From assembly GCF_900163695.1 (NCBI RefSeq), contig NZ_FUIC01000008.1, forward strand, positions 1 through 64,000: a stretch of DNA of 64,000 nt, given 5' to 3'. Source of the DNA: Gulosibacter sp. 10 (GTDB lineage: Bacteria > Actinomycetota > Actinomycetes > Actinomycetales > Microbacteriaceae). A program made the position numbers and the translations under genes. The number at the start of each line of letters is the position of its first letter. Position 1 is the first letter of the stretch. This document shows positions 47,594-57,143 of the stretch, one piece after another. A model generated the notes under the pieces. It did not search any database. It saw nothing but the letters and a program-made list of their open reading frames with translations, and was not told where the DNA came from.

Positions 47594-48868
47594 TCAGCGG
47601 ATCGGCCGCAGCACGAGCACCGCGAGCGGCAGCAGCACCGTCAGCGCGAGCAGCGAGAGCACCGAGAAATCGCTCACGGCGAGGAGCGGGCCGGCCGCGA
47701 AGGCCGCAGTGGCGCCGAAGAGGTTCGCGAGCGCGTCCACGCCGCCCTGCGAGGCCGCGCGCACCTCGGTCGAGATCGACGAGCTGAACAGCGCGGAGGC
47801 CGAGACGTTCACGAAGGACCATCCCACGCCGAGCAGGACCAGCCCGACGATGACCCAGCCGCCGTCGTCCGGCCAGACCGCCCCGATCGCGAGCGACGCG
47901 GCGAACACGAGGATGCCGATCCAGATGGGGAGCCGATGGCCGAAGCGGTCGGCCAGGAACCCCACGAGGGGCGAGAGCACGTACATGCCCGCGACGTGCA
48001 GGCTGATGGCGATGCCGACGATGGTCACGGTCCCGCCCATATGCGCCATGTGCACCGGGGTCATAGTCATGACCGCGACCATGACGACCTGCGCGACGAC
48101 GATGGCGATGAGCGCGATCCTGGCCGGCCGATTGCGCCGGATCTCGCCGAGGATCATCCGGATGCGGCCGCGGGAGCGGGCCGGCCGCGCGGCGCTCGCC
48201 CCGGCTTCGCTCGAGAGCAGGGTCAGCAGCGGATCGGGCCGCAGCAGCAGGAAGACGATCGTGCCGGCGAGCGCGAGGCAGACGGCGGCCAGCAGGAACG
48301 CGTTCGCGAACACGTTCAACCCGGTCAGCGCGCCCAGCAGCTCCCCCGGCGCGCCGAGGTTCGGCCCCAGGACCGATCCCAGCGTGCCGACCCAGACGAT
48401 GAGCGAGAGCGAACGGGCGCGGTGCTCGGGCGGCGCGAGATCGGTCGCGGCGAAGCGCGACTGCAGGGCGACCGCGGAGCCCGAGCCGATCAGAAGCAGG
48501 CCGATGAACAGCGGCACGACGAGGCTCCCCTGGGCGGCGGCGACGAGGATGCCGCTGCCGACCGCGGCGAGCCACCATCCCCCGGCGAGCGCGAAGCGCC
48601 GCCCCAGGCGCGCCGCGACGGTGCCGAGCGGGAGCCCGAGCAGGGCCGCGCCGAGCGTGCTCGCGGTCCGTGCCAGGCCCGCCCACGCCTCGTTGTCGGT
48701 GACCTCCCCCGCGAGCAGCACGCCGATCGAGGGCGCCACGCCGACGCCGACGGTGCCGATGATCTGCGTGATCACGAGCACGACCATGGTGCGCCGCTGG
48801 ACGCGGGCCAGCTCCTCCGCGGCGGGCGTGTTCGGCTGCGGATGGTGCGTGCTGACGGAGGCGGGCAT
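47594..48868 (-). CDS. MFS transporter
   Basis: 424 residues, about twelve membrane helices. MFS loop motif LGLPLGTVAARLGRRFALAG after the second helix and FLADRFGHRLPIW near the middle. Probably a drug/metabolite proton antiporter; the substrate is unknown. A -10-like TACAAT is at 48908-48903 on the minus strand, 34 bp before ATG 48868. In the same direction as the monooxygenase, 101 bp away. Confidence 0.86.
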   Translation of the reverse strand: MPASVSTHHPQPNTPAAEELARVQRRTMVVLVITQIIGTVGVGVAPSIGVLLAGEVTDNEAWAGLARTASTLGAALLGLPLGTVAARLGRRFALAGGWWLAAVGSGILVAAAQGSLVVPLFIGLLLIGSGSAVALQSRFAATDLAPPEHRARSLSLIVWVGTLGSVLGPNLGAPGELLGALTGLNVFANAFLLAAVCLALAGTIVFLLLRPDPLLTLLSSEAGASAARPARSRGRIRMILGEIRRNRPARIALIAIVVAQVVMVAVMTMTPVHMAHMGGTVTIVGIAISLHVAGMYVLSPLVGFLADRFGHRLPIWIGILVFAASLAIGAVWPDDGGWVIVGLVLLGVGWSFVNVSASALFSSSISTEVRAASQGGVDALANLFGATAAFAAGPLLAVSDFSVLSLLALTVLLPLAVLVLRPIR

Positions 48869-48902
48869 GCGGGCTCTCGGATTCGGGGCGTGCGGTGCCC
48901 CG

Positions 48903-48908
48903 ATTGTA
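48903..48908 (-). promoter_or_regulatory. Candidate -10 box of MFS gene
   Basis: TACAAT on the minus strand; the -35 region is weak. The rest of the gap 48869-49092 shows no gene or repeat. Confidence 0.35.
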
Positions 48909-49092
48909 TGGACATCGCGCCGGCGACGGTAGGCGGCGCGGGCGAATGCGGCGATAGTCCCGCGCTATGGCTGGTCGCCGCGGACGGGTCTCCGGGCCGG
49001 ACCGATCGGCGGCGGATCAGGAATCGAGAAGCGGCGCGCCGTCGGCGCGTCTACGCTGAGATCCGTACGATCCCGCTCGAACGGAGCACACC

Positions 49093-49629
49093 ATGAACGC
49101 CACCGCCGAACCCATCCGCTTCCGGGGTCGCCTCGAGCGCATCGGGGACCGATCCCTCGTGCGCCTCCCCGAGGACGCCAGTGCGGCGCTCCCCTCGCGC
49201 GGCCAGGTGGCCGCCTCGGCCGTCGTCCAGGACCGGCCGTTCGCGACCGTCGTCGAGCCCGACGGCCGGCGCGGGCACTGGCTCCGGATCGACGAGGCGC
49301 TCGGGGCCGAGCTCGAGACGGGGGCGGCGGTCGCCGTCGAGCTGCGGCCGGCCGACGCGTGGCCCGAGCCCGAGCTCGCCGAGGATTTCCGGGCCGCGCT
49401 CGACGCGGCCCCCGATGTGCTGCCGCTCTGGGAGGACATCACCCCGATGGCGCGGTGGGAATGGATGCGGTGGGTCGGCGCGACGAAGAACCCCGCCACC
49501 CGGGCCCGGCGCGTCGAAGTCGGCATCGACAAGCTGCGGAGCGGCAAGCGCCGCCCCTGCTGCTTCGACCTCTCCTCCTGCACGGACCCCGAGGTCGCGA
49601 AAAGCGGCAAGCTGATCGAGGCCGAATAG
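49093..49629 (+). CDS. DUF1905/YdeI-OmdA family protein
   Basis: 178 residues. N-terminal beta-barrel-like DUF1905 (IRFRGRLERI...SLVRLPEDASAAL...GRRGHWLRIDEAL) and C-terminal OmdA-like helices (EWMRWVGATKNPATRARRVEVGIDKLRSGKRRPCCFD). The function is unknown. Starts at ATG 49093 with CGGAGC upstream. Complete. Confidence 0.75.
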   Translation: MNATAEPIRFRGRLERIGDRSLVRLPEDASAALPSRGQVAASAVVQDRPFATVVEPDGRRGHWLRIDEALGAELETGAAVAVELRPADAWPEPELAEDFRAALDAAPDVLPLWEDITPMARWEWMRWVGATKNPATRARRVEVGIDKLRSGKRRPCCFDLSSCTDPEVAKSGKLIEAE

Positions 49630-49717
49630 CCGACCGCTTGGTAGGATGGCGGCAGCATCCACCGTCGCGGGTACGGAGCCGTCGGCTCCCTGGGCTCGCA
49701 TCGAGCAGAGGAGACGG

Positions 49718-50143
49718 ATGAGCTCGACGAGCATATCGACGACTCGACCGGAGCACGTCGAAGAAGCCCCCGCCGGGAGCAGGGCCGATCGCTTCATGCG
49801 CCGCCTGCTGCGGGTCCGCACGATCGAGAAGTCCGTCAAGAACGAGCGCGAGGCGCATCGGGGCTTCCAGATCTCGATGGTGGTCTCCGGCGTGCGCTGC
49901 CTCATCACCTACCTGCTCGTGCCGATCCTCGTCCCCGTGCTCGGGTTCGCCGGCGTCCTCGCCGCGCCGATCGGCATCCTCCTGTGCGTGGTCGCGGCGG
50001 TCAACGGCGTCATCAGCGTCCGCCGCTTCTGGACCAGCGATCACCGGGCCAAGTGGATGTACACCTGGTTCATCGCCGTCGTGTTCGTGGTGCTCGCGAT
50101 CGCGCTGGCCACCGACATCGCGAGACTCCTGGGGGCGGCATGA
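49718..50143 (+). CDS. Small membrane protein
   Basis: 141 residues. A charged N-terminal third, then two or three hydrophobic segments (ITYLLVPILVPVLGFAGVLA, WFIAVVFVVLAIALATDIAR). Not recognised. GAGGAG precedes ATG 49718. Overlaps the next small gene by 4 bp (ATGA), which suggests they work together. Confidence 0.65.
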   Translation: MSSTSISTTRPEHVEEAPAGSRADRFMRRLLRVRTIEKSVKNEREAHRGFQISMVVSGVRCLITYLLVPILVPVLGFAGVLAAPIGILLCVVAAVNGVISVRRFWTSDHRAKWMYTWFIAVVFVVLAIALATDIARLLGAA

Positions 50144-50319
50144 CCCCGCAGCACGCCGATCGCCCCGTCGCCGATGGCGCTCATGAGGAGCGGCCCTTCG
50201 TCGACCCCGCCGACGAGGCGCCCGAGAACCTGCCGCCGCGGGCCTGGGTCACCCTCGGCATCTTCGCGCTCTTCGTCATCGGCGCGGGCACGTGCATGAC
50301 CACGTGGATGTTCAACTAG
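50140..50319 (+). CDS. Very small single-helix membrane protein
   Basis: 59 residues: a charged N-terminus of ~33 residues and one hydrophobic helix (AWVTLGIFALFVIGAGTCMTTWMFN). Start ATG overlaps the upstream stop. No family recognised. Confidence 0.6.
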   Translation: MTPQHADRPVADGAHEERPFVDPADEAPENLPPRAWVTLGIFALFVIGAGTCMTTWMFN

Positions 50320-50352
50320 GCGCACCCGCCCGAGCCGCCGCGGCGGACGCCA

Positions 50353-50904
50353 CTACAGCGAGCGCGACATCCTCACCGCGCCGATGATCGGCACCGCCAC
50401 GCAGCCCGCGATGCCGATGCCGATGAGCGCGGCCGTCTGGAGCTGGAAGACCGCGATTCCCGCGATCCCTCCGAAGAGGAGCGCGATCGCGATGCCGAGC
50501 CACACGATCGTCCGCTCCCCCTCCCGGTACACGCGCGGGGCGTTCTCCTCGGTGACCGGGAAGGGGTACTGCAGCACTCCCGGGTAGGCCGAGAGCCACG
50601 CGACGCCCGCGCATATCGGCACGAAGACCGCCACGAGGCCGAAGACGGCGTTCCGGGATCCCCAGCCGTCCGCCTCGCCGAGGGCGTTGAAATGCGTCGG
50701 GATCGTCTCGGGCAGGGACGGATACCGCAGGAGCACCGCGATGCCGATCGCGAGGGCGGCCAGCAGCGACAGCCTTCGCAGCCAGCGGGTGACGGGGTCG
50801 GTCGTGAACCCGCGCGACGCGCGCGCCCTGCCGCGTCTTCCGTACGCGGGCGAGTCGGCCCCGTCCTCGGCACGGTCCGGGTCCTCCCCCTCGTGGTGCT
50901 CCAT
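50353..50904 (-). CDS. DUF1648-containing membrane protein
   Basis: 183 residues, about four membrane helices. RYPSLPETIPTHFNALGEADGWG matches the DUF1648 signature. The function is unknown (SdpI-like proteins carry this domain). I chose ATG 50904 (GGGGA upstream), which begins MEHHEGED. Divergent from the DedA gene. Confidence 0.7.
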   Translation of the reverse strand: MEHHEGEDPDRAEDGADSPAYGRRGRARASRGFTTDPVTRWLRRLSLLAALAIGIAVLLRYPSLPETIPTHFNALGEADGWGSRNAVFGLVAVFVPICAGVAWLSAYPGVLQYPFPVTEENAPRVYREGERTIVWLGIAIALLFGGIAGIAVFQLQTAALIGIGIAGCVAVPIIGAVRMSRSL

Positions 50905-51053
50905 GCGTCCCCTTCTGATCCTCGGCGGAATCGGCCCTCCCACCGTATCCGCAGCTCCGCCGTCGCGCACACTGAGGCCCGCCGAGACGGCTTCCCGGCG
51001 ATCTTCGGGAAATCCCCCAAGATCCCGCGGACCGGCCCGTCTACGCTGACCTG

Positions 51054-51722
51054 ATGCGCTCAACCATGCACGCCCTCGCGGCCTCCGGCGACGGCTCCGC
51101 GTTCGGCACCATCGGCGAATGGGCCGTCTCGATCATGAACCTGCTCGGCGCTCCCGGGGTGGGCCTGATGGTGCTGCTCGAGAACCTGTTCCCGCCGATC
51201 CCCTCCGAGATCGTGCTGCCGCTCGCGGGCTTCGCGGCGGGGGCGCCGGAGGCGGAGTTCACCTGGGTCGCCGCGCTCCTGTGGGCCACCGCCGGCTCCG
51301 TGGTCGGCGCGTACGCGCTCTACGGGCTGGGCGCCTGGCTCGGCCACGAACGCACCGTGCGCATCCTTGCCGCGCTGCCGCTGGTCGACCGGGAGGACAT
51401 CGATCGCACCATCGCGTGGTTCAACCGGCACGGCTACTGGACCGTCTTCCTCGGCCGCATGATCCCGATCTTCCGATCGCTGATCTCGCTCCCCGCGGGC
51501 GTGGAGCGCATGAGCTGGTGGCGATTCGGGCTCTTCACCCTGGCGGGGTCGGCGATCTGGAACACCGTGTTCGTCTACGGCGGGTTCCTGCTCGGCGCGA
51601 ACTGGCAGGTGCTCGAGGAGGCCGCCGGCTGGTTCCAGTACGTCGTGATCGCCGCGGTCCTCGCCGTCGTGGTCGGCTATGTGGTGCTCAAGCTCGTCCA
51701 GCGCAGGCGCTCGCGCACCTGA
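51054..51722 (+). CDS. DedA family membrane protein
   Basis: 222 residues of the DedA/SNARE-associated family (lipid scramblase-like): ENLFPPIPSEIVLPLAGFAA, FNRHGYWTVFLGRMIPIFRS, GVERMSWWRFGLFTLAGSAIW. About five helices. A -10-like TACGCT (51042-51047) is 6 nt before ATG, so a leaderless transcript is likely. Confidence 0.88.
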   Translation: MRSTMHALAASGDGSAFGTIGEWAVSIMNLLGAPGVGLMVLLENLFPPIPSEIVLPLAGFAAGAPEAEFTWVAALLWATAGSVVGAYALYGLGAWLGHERTVRILAALPLVDREDIDRTIAWFNRHGYWTVFLGRMIPIFRSLISLPAGVERMSWWRFGLFTLAGSAIWNTVFVYGGFLLGANWQVLEEAAGWFQYVVIAAVLAVVVGYVVLKLVQRRRSRT

Positions 51723-51742
51723 GCGGCGCCCTCGCGCCGCCC

Positions 51743-53557
51743 CTAGTGCAGGCGCCGGCGGAGCAGGTCGATCCGCTGCTGGATCTGATGCGAGGTGGCC
51801 TGCCCCACCGCCGGCCCCCCGCACGTGCGGCGGAGCTCGTTGTGGACCTTCCCGTGCGGCAGGTTCTGCTGCCGCGCATACACCGAGACGAGCGAGTTGA
51901 GCAGCGAGCGCTGCTCCTTGAGGCTGCGGTGCAGCGGCTGCACCGTGCGGTGCCCGTCGTCGAGCTGCTGGCGCGCGCGGGCGTCCTGGATCTTCTCCTG
52001 CTTCTGCGCCCGCGCCTCGAGCAGCGCGCTCACCTCCTCGGCCTCCAGCAGGCCGGGCAGGCCGAGGTATTCGAGCTCCTCGAGCGATCCCACCTCGGCG
52101 GCGTAGCCGAAGTCGCCGCCGTCGTAGAGCACCCGCTCGAACCGGGCCTCCGAGGACAGCGCCTCGAATGCGAACTCGGTGAGCTCGCTCGAGGCCTGCT
52201 CCTCCTTCTGGGCCGCTGCGAGCTCCTTCTCCTCGGGCGTCATGCCCGCGCCCAGGTCGTCGCCCTCGCCCTGCTTGCGATCGAGCGCGTGATCCCGCTC
52301 GAGCTCCAGCTCGTGCGCGAGCGCCGAGAGCTTGGGCACGGAGGGGATGAAGACCGTCGCTGTCTCGCCGCGGCGGCGGGCGCGGACGAATCGGCCGATG
52401 GCCTGGGCGAAGAACAGGGGCGTCGAGGAGCTGGTCGCGTACACGCCGACGGCGAGTCGGGGCACGTCGACGCCCTCGGACACCATGCGCACCGCGACCA
52501 TCCACCGCTCCGAGGAGTCGGAGAACTCCGAGATGCGGTCGGAGGCGCCCTTGTCGTCGCTGAGGATCACCGCGGGCTTCTGCCCCGTGAGGTGCTCGAG
52601 GATCTTCGCGTAGGCGCGCGCGGTCTGGTGATCGGTCGCGATGACCAGGCCGCCCGCGTCGGGAACCTCCTCGCGGACCTCGGCGAGCCGCCGGTCCGCG
52701 GCCTCGAGCACCTGCTGCATCCACTCGCCCTTCGGGTCGAGCGCGGTGCGCCAGGCCTGCGAGACGATGTCCTTGGTGTTGTCGTCGCCGAGCCCCGCCG
52801 ACATCTCCTCGCCGGAGGTGTCGCGCCAGCGCACGTCGCCCGCGTAGGCCATGAACATGACCGGGCGCACCACGCCGTCCTCGAGCGCGCGGCCGTACCC
52901 GTAGGTGTAATCCGCCTTCGAGACCCGCACCCCCGCGCTGTCCGGCTCGTAGCGCACGAAGGGGATGGGCGCGGTATCGGAGCGGAAGGGCGTTCCGGTG
53001 AGCGCGAGACGGCGGTCGGCGTGCTCGTAGGCGTCGCGGAGCGCGTCTCCCCAGGAGAGCGAGTCGCCGCCGTGGTGGATCTCGTCCATGATCACGAGCG
53101 TCCGGGCGGATCCGCACAGGTGCTCGTGCACATAGGGCTTCATCGCGACCTGCGCGTAGGTCACCGCCACGCCGTGGTACTCCCGGGAGATCCCGCCCTG
53201 CGCGTTCGAGAAGCGCGGATCGAGTCGGATGCCGACGCGCGCCGCGGCCTCGGCCCACTGCGTCTTGAGGTGGTCCGTGGGCGCGACCACGATCACCCGG
53301 TTCACCGTGGAGTCGGCGAGCAGCTCCGTCGCGAGCCGGAGGGCGAACGTCGTCTTGCCAGCGCCCGGCGTCGCGGAGGCGAGGAAGTCGCGGGGCTGCC
53401 GCTCCAGGTAGAGCGCGAGCGCCTCCTGCTGCCAGGCGCGCAGGCTGCCCGCGGTACCCCACGGCGCCCGCTGCGGGAACGCGGGAGAGAGGTGCTCGGC
53501 GGCGTAGGTGCCGACCTGGTGCGCTGAACGATTCGAACCGGTCTGAGCGGTGCTCAT
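51743..53557 (-). CDS. DEAD/DEAH-box helicase (SF2)
   Basis: 604 residues. Walker A ASATPGAGKTTFALRLA, DEIH box VIMDEIHHGGDSLSWG, motif III ALTGTPFRSD, motif VI FFAQAIGRFVRARRRGE, plus a C-terminal coiled region (residues ~430-604). Restriction-type/SF2 helicase of unknown substrate. The upstream gap to the rRNA methyltransferase contains no gene. Confidence 0.83.
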   Translation of the reverse strand: MSTAQTGSNRSAHQVGTYAAEHLSPAFPQRAPWGTAGSLRAWQQEALALYLERQPRDFLASATPGAGKTTFALRLATELLADSTVNRVIVVAPTDHLKTQWAEAAARVGIRLDPRFSNAQGGISREYHGVAVTYAQVAMKPYVHEHLCGSARTLVIMDEIHHGGDSLSWGDALRDAYEHADRRLALTGTPFRSDTAPIPFVRYEPDSAGVRVSKADYTYGYGRALEDGVVRPVMFMAYAGDVRWRDTSGEEMSAGLGDDNTKDIVSQAWRTALDPKGEWMQQVLEAADRRLAEVREEVPDAGGLVIATDHQTARAYAKILEHLTGQKPAVILSDDKGASDRISEFSDSSERWMVAVRMVSEGVDVPRLAVGVYATSSSTPLFFAQAIGRFVRARRRGETATVFIPSVPKLSALAHELELERDHALDRKQGEGDDLGAGMTPEEKELAAAQKEEQASSELTEFAFEALSSEARFERVLYDGGDFGYAAEVGSLEELEYLGLPGLLEAEEVSALLEARAQKQEKIQDARARQQLDDGHRTVQPLHRSLKEQRSLLNSLVSVYARQQNLPHGKVHNELRRTCGGPAVGQATSHQIQQRIDLLRRRLH

Positions 53558-53620
53558 GCGGCTATCCGGCCTCGCTTTCGTACCCAGGGATGCGTGTCCT
53601 CGGATCGGGACCCACCTACG

Positions 53621-54484
53621 CTACTCCCCGCCTCCGACATCGGAAACCTCATCCGCGCGGGTCCGGGGCTCGGGAGCCCCGCCCTCGCCGAGCGCGTACA
53701 GCGCGACGGCCGATGTCGCGGCGACGTTGAGCGAATCCACGCCGTGGTGCATCGGGATGACGACGCGATGCCCGGCCTCCCGCAGCGCGGCCCGGCTGAG
53801 CCCCTCGCCCTCGGTGCCGAGCATGAGCGCCACGCGCTCGGGCCGGTTCCGTGCGAAGTCCCGCAGCGGCACCGCGTCCCCGGCGAGGGCGAGGGCCGCG
53901 AGCTCGAAGCCGTGCTCGCGGAGGAGCGGCCCGGCCTCGGGCCACTCGGGCAGCCGCGTCCAGGGCACCTGCAGCACGGTCCCCATCGAGACGCGGACGC
54001 TGCGCCGGTACAGCGGGTCCGCGCACTCGGGGGTCACGAGCACGGCGTCCGCGCCGATGCCCGCGGCGTTCCGGAACGCCGCGCCCACGTTCGTGTGGTC
54101 CACGACGTCCTCGAGGACGAGCACGGTGCGCGCCTCGCGCAGGATGTCGGCGGGTCGCGGGAGCTCGGGCCGATGCATCGCCGCGAGCACGCCGCGGTGC
54201 ATCCGGTAGCCGGTCAGCTGCTCGAGCAGCCGCTCCTCGCCGACGAACACCGGCACCTCGGGGTAGGCGGCGAAGAGCGATTCCGCCTGGGGCAGGAACT
54301 TCTCCTGGGTGAGCAGCGAGCGCGGCCGATGGCCGGCGGCGAGCGCCCTGCGGATGACCTTCTCGGACTCGGCCATGTAGAGGCCGCCCGCGGGCTCGAG
54401 CTTGCGGCGCAGGGCCACGTCGGTGAGTCGCGCGTAGTCCTCGAGGCCGGGATGCTCGAGCGAATCGATCGGGAGAATTCGCAT
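53621..54484 (-). CDS. TrmH/SpoU family RNA methyltransferase
   Basis: 287 residues. SPOUT fold with trefoil knot: LVLEDVVDHTNVGAAFRNAA, ALMLGTEGEGLSRAALREAG, PMHHGVDSLNVAATSAVALY. An N-terminal L30e-like region precedes (residues 1-95). 2'-O-methylation of rRNA or tRNA; the target is not determinable. Confidence 0.88.
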   Translation of the reverse strand: MRILPIDSLEHPGLEDYARLTDVALRRKLEPAGGLYMAESEKVIRRALAAGHRPRSLLTQEKFLPQAESLFAAYPEVPVFVGEERLLEQLTGYRMHRGVLAAMHRPELPRPADILREARTVLVLEDVVDHTNVGAAFRNAAGIGADAVLVTPECADPLYRRSVRVSMGTVLQVPWTRLPEWPEAGPLLREHGFELAALALAGDAVPLRDFARNRPERVALMLGTEGEGLSRAALREAGHRVVIPMHHGVDSLNVAATSAVALYALGEGGAPEPRTRADEVSDVGGGE

Positions 54485-54530
54485 CCCCCGATCCTCTCAC
54501 GCGCAGACGGGACGCCGGGGGCCGGTCGGG

Positions 54531-54536
54531 TATCTT
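54531..54536 (+). promoter_or_regulatory. Candidate -10 box of leaderless sirtuin mRNA
   Basis: TATCTT lies 6 nt before GTG 54543. Confidence 0.4.
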
Positions 54537-54542
54537 CGGGGC

Positions 54543-55397
54543 GTGAACGAAACACGCGTGGAGCCGAGCGGCTATGTCAGGGCCGGCGCCGAGGAGGTCG
54601 CGGATCTCCTCCGGGCGCGCCGTACGGCGGTCATCACCGGGGCGGGCATGTCCACCGACTCCGGGATCCCCGACTACCGGTCGCCGGGGGCGCCGAAGCG
54701 CACGCCGATGACCTGGCAGCAGTTCCTCGCCTCGGAGGAGCGCCGGCGGCGGTACTGGGCCGGCGCGGCCCTCGGCTGGCGCCGGTTCGACGACGTGCAT
54801 CCGAACCGCGGGCATCTCGCCCTCGCCGCGTTCGAGCACCGGGGGCTCGTGGCGGGCGTCGCCACGCAGAACGTCGACGGCCTGCATCAGCGCGCCGGGT
54901 CGCGGAACGTCGTCGAGCTCCACGGCCACCTCCGCACCGTGCGCTGCCTCGAGTGCGGCGCCGAGGAGGACCGCGACGCCCTGGTCCGGCGGCTGCGGCG
55001 GGAGCATCCCGCCGTCCTCGAATGCTCGCGGAGCGCGGAGGGGAACCCGGACGGCGACGCCGAGATCCCCGCGGACGTGCTCGCGGAGTTCGAGGTGCCC
55101 GTCTGCCTCGTATGCGGGGGCATGCTCGCGCCGAACATCGTCATGTTCGGCCAGTTCGTCAGGCCGCAGGACGCGCGCGCCGCGGAGCTGCTCGTCAACC
55201 GGGCGGACGCGCTGCTCGTGGCGGGCTCCTCGCTCGCCGTCAACACCGCCGTGCGCCTCGTGCACCGCGCCCATCGCCAGGGCAAGCCGATCGCGATCGT
55301 CAACCGGGGCGCGACGCCCTGCGACGGCCTCGCCCAGTTCCGCGTGGACGCGGGCGTGAGCGAGGTGCTCGACGGCGCCCGCGCGCTCCTCGGCTAG
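54543..55397 (+). CDS. Sir2 family NAD-dependent protein deacylase
   Basis: 284 residues. NAD motif VITGAGMSTDSGIPDYRS, TQNVDGLHQRAG with catalytic His in VVELHGHLRT, and zinc Cys pairs RCLECG and VCLVCG. LVAGSSLAVNTA is near the end. The zinc-binding module has a ~55-residue insertion between the Cys pairs. Stop overlaps the stop of the convergent NAD(P)-binding gene (TAG/CTA at 55394-55397). Confidence 0.92.
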   Translation: MNETRVEPSGYVRAGAEEVADLLRARRTAVITGAGMSTDSGIPDYRSPGAPKRTPMTWQQFLASEERRRRYWAGAALGWRRFDDVHPNRGHLALAAFEHRGLVAGVATQNVDGLHQRAGSRNVVELHGHLRTVRCLECGAEEDRDALVRRLRREHPAVLECSRSAEGNPDGDAEIPADVLAEFEVPVCLVCGGMLAPNIVMFGQFVRPQDARAAELLVNRADALLVAGSSLAVNTAVRLVHRAHRQGKPIAIVNRGATPCDGLAQFRVDAGVSEVLDGARALLG

Positions 55398-56110
55398 CGG
55401 ATGCCCGCCGCGTCGAGCGCGGCGTCGAGCGCCCGGTCGAGCGGGGCCTCGCCCTCCACGACGTCGAGATCGCGCCACACGGTGCGCTGGTCGGCGAGCA
55501 CGAGGCGGATGGCGTGCGCGACGTCCGCGCGGCGGGTCTTGACGCCCCGCTGCAGGGGCTCGAACGAGATCGCGCCCCGACCGGTCGCCGGCCCGTCGAG
55601 CAGCCCGCCGGGCCTCACCACCGTCCAGTCGAGCGCCTTGCTGCGGAGCACCTCGTCGGCCTCGCGCTTGGCGTCCCAGTAGGCCGCGAACACCTCCTCG
55701 GTGCCCTCCGGGGTGGGCGCCTGCGCGCCGATGAAGCTGATCTGCACGAATCGCATCGCGCCGGAGAGCAGCGCCGCGTCCGCGGACTTCACGGACCCGT
55801 CGCGGTCGACGGTCCGCTTCCGCGCGGCGCCGGATCCCGGCCCGGCGCCGGCGGCGAACACCACCGCATCCGCGTCCGCAAACGCGTCGGCGAGGCCGTC
55901 GGCGTCCTCGCGCTCGATGTCGCAGACCACCGGCTCCGCGCCGAGCGCCCGGAGCGATCCGGCCCGCGCATCGCTGCGGAGGATCGACCGCACTCGGACG
56001 CCGTCGCGCACGAGCAGCTCCGCCAGCATGCTCGCGATCTGCCCGCCGCCGCCGACGATCGCGACCTCCTCGGGCAGGGGTCCGGCCAGGGCGGGAATGG
56101 TGTCGGTCAT
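55394..56110 (-). CDS. NAD(P)H-binding atypical SDR
   Basis: 238 residues. The cofactor motif is VAIVGGGGQIASMLAELL, with VVFAAGAGPGSGAARKRTVD and RFVQISFIGAQ. SDR of the atypical a5-like group (NmrA-like); substrate and reaction unknown. Its ATG 56110 overlaps the upstream hydrolase stop (ATGA). Confidence 0.78.
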   Translation of the reverse strand: MTDTIPALAGPLPEEVAIVGGGGQIASMLAELLVRDGVRVRSILRSDARAGSLRALGAEPVVCDIEREDADGLADAFADADAVVFAAGAGPGSGAARKRTVDRDGSVKSADAALLSGAMRFVQISFIGAQAPTPEGTEEVFAAYWDAKREADEVLRSKALDWTVVRPGGLLDGPATGRGAISFEPLQRGVKTRRADVAHAIRLVLADQRTVWRDLDVVEGEAPLDRALDAALDAAGIR

Positions 56111-57042
56111 CGTTGCTCCTTCGGTGTCGTCCGCTGCGGCAGGGCTGCCGGCGCTGCGGGCCGGGCCGCGAGATGCTCGCGCACGAGCCGTGCGAGCGGG
56201 ATCGGGGTCTCGTAGTGGATGAGGTGGCCCACCCCTCCGATGAGGTGGAGATCGGAGCCCGGCATCGCCCGGTGCAGGCGCCGGGACGCGGCCGGCGGGG
56301 CGATCTGATCGCGCTCCCCCGCGATCAGCGTCGTGCCGGGAGGGAAGGCGCCCGCGTGGGAGCGGACGTCGTCCGAGACCGAGGCCTTGAAGGCCTCGAG
56401 CAGGACGTCGCGATCGGCGAACTCCGAGAAGTGCTCCCGATGCTCGGCGTGGATCCACCGCCGCAGCGCGCGGCTGCGCGTGGTGGCCATCACCTCGCTC
56501 ATGATCCGGGTGATCGCCGGCGCGCCGAGCAGTGCCCGGCCCAGGCGGCCGGGCAGCGCCGCCCCGATCCGGTAGTAGAGCACGCCGAGGTTCGTGAGCA
56601 GCCGTTCCGGGCCCTCGAGCGCGTTCTCCGCGATCGGGTTCACCAGGACGATCGAGGTCTGCCGCAGCCGCTCCGCGGCCGCCGCGACGATCATCGACCC
56701 GAAGGAGTGCCCGAGCACGGTCGCCGTGCCCGCCGGGTCCTCGGCCTCGAGCAGGGCGAGCAGCCACTCCGCGTAGGCGTCCAGCGAGTGCGGCCGGTCG
56801 AGGGGCGTCGACGCGCCGAATCCGGGGAGGTCGGGGGCGATGAACCGCACCTCGGGCAGCAGGGCGATGAGATTCGCGAGCCCGTGATGCGTGCCCCGGA
56901 AGCCGTGCACCAGCATCACCGTGCGCTCGGCGTGCGCGGGCCCGTAGTCCCAGATCGCCGTGCGCCCGCCGAGCAGCGGGAGGGTGCGGGTCGTGACCGG
57001 GATGTCGGCGAGCCGTTCATGGATTGGGTTCGAAGGTCGCAT
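56107..57042 (-). CDS. Alpha/beta hydrolase
   Basis: 311 residues. Nucleophile elbow VLGHSFGSM (Ser), oxyanion HGFRGTHHG, and a late His in GGVGHLIHYETP. Esterase, lipase or other alpha/beta-fold enzyme of unknown substrate. A -10-like TACACT 8 nt before ATG. Translationally coupled to the SDR-like gene downstream. Confidence 0.84.
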   Translation of the reverse strand: MRPSNPIHERLADIPVTTRTLPLLGGRTAIWDYGPAHAERTVMLVHGFRGTHHGLANLIALLPEVRFIAPDLPGFGASTPLDRPHSLDAYAEWLLALLEAEDPAGTATVLGHSFGSMIVAAAAERLRQTSIVLVNPIAENALEGPERLLTNLGVLYYRIGAALPGRLGRALLGAPAITRIMSEVMATTRSRALRRWIHAEHREHFSEFADRDVLLEAFKASVSDDVRSHAGAFPPGTTLIAGERDQIAPPAASRRLHRAMPGSDLHLIGGVGHLIHYETPIPLARLVREHLAARPAAPAALPQRTTPKEQR

Positions 57043-57143
57043 CGTGCAAGAGTGTAGGCGAGCGAGTTCCGTCGCCGCACCGGGAGCGCCCCGGCCGCCG
57101 CGATCGGCGCCGCGCAGGAATCCGTCGACCGAGGAAGCAGCTG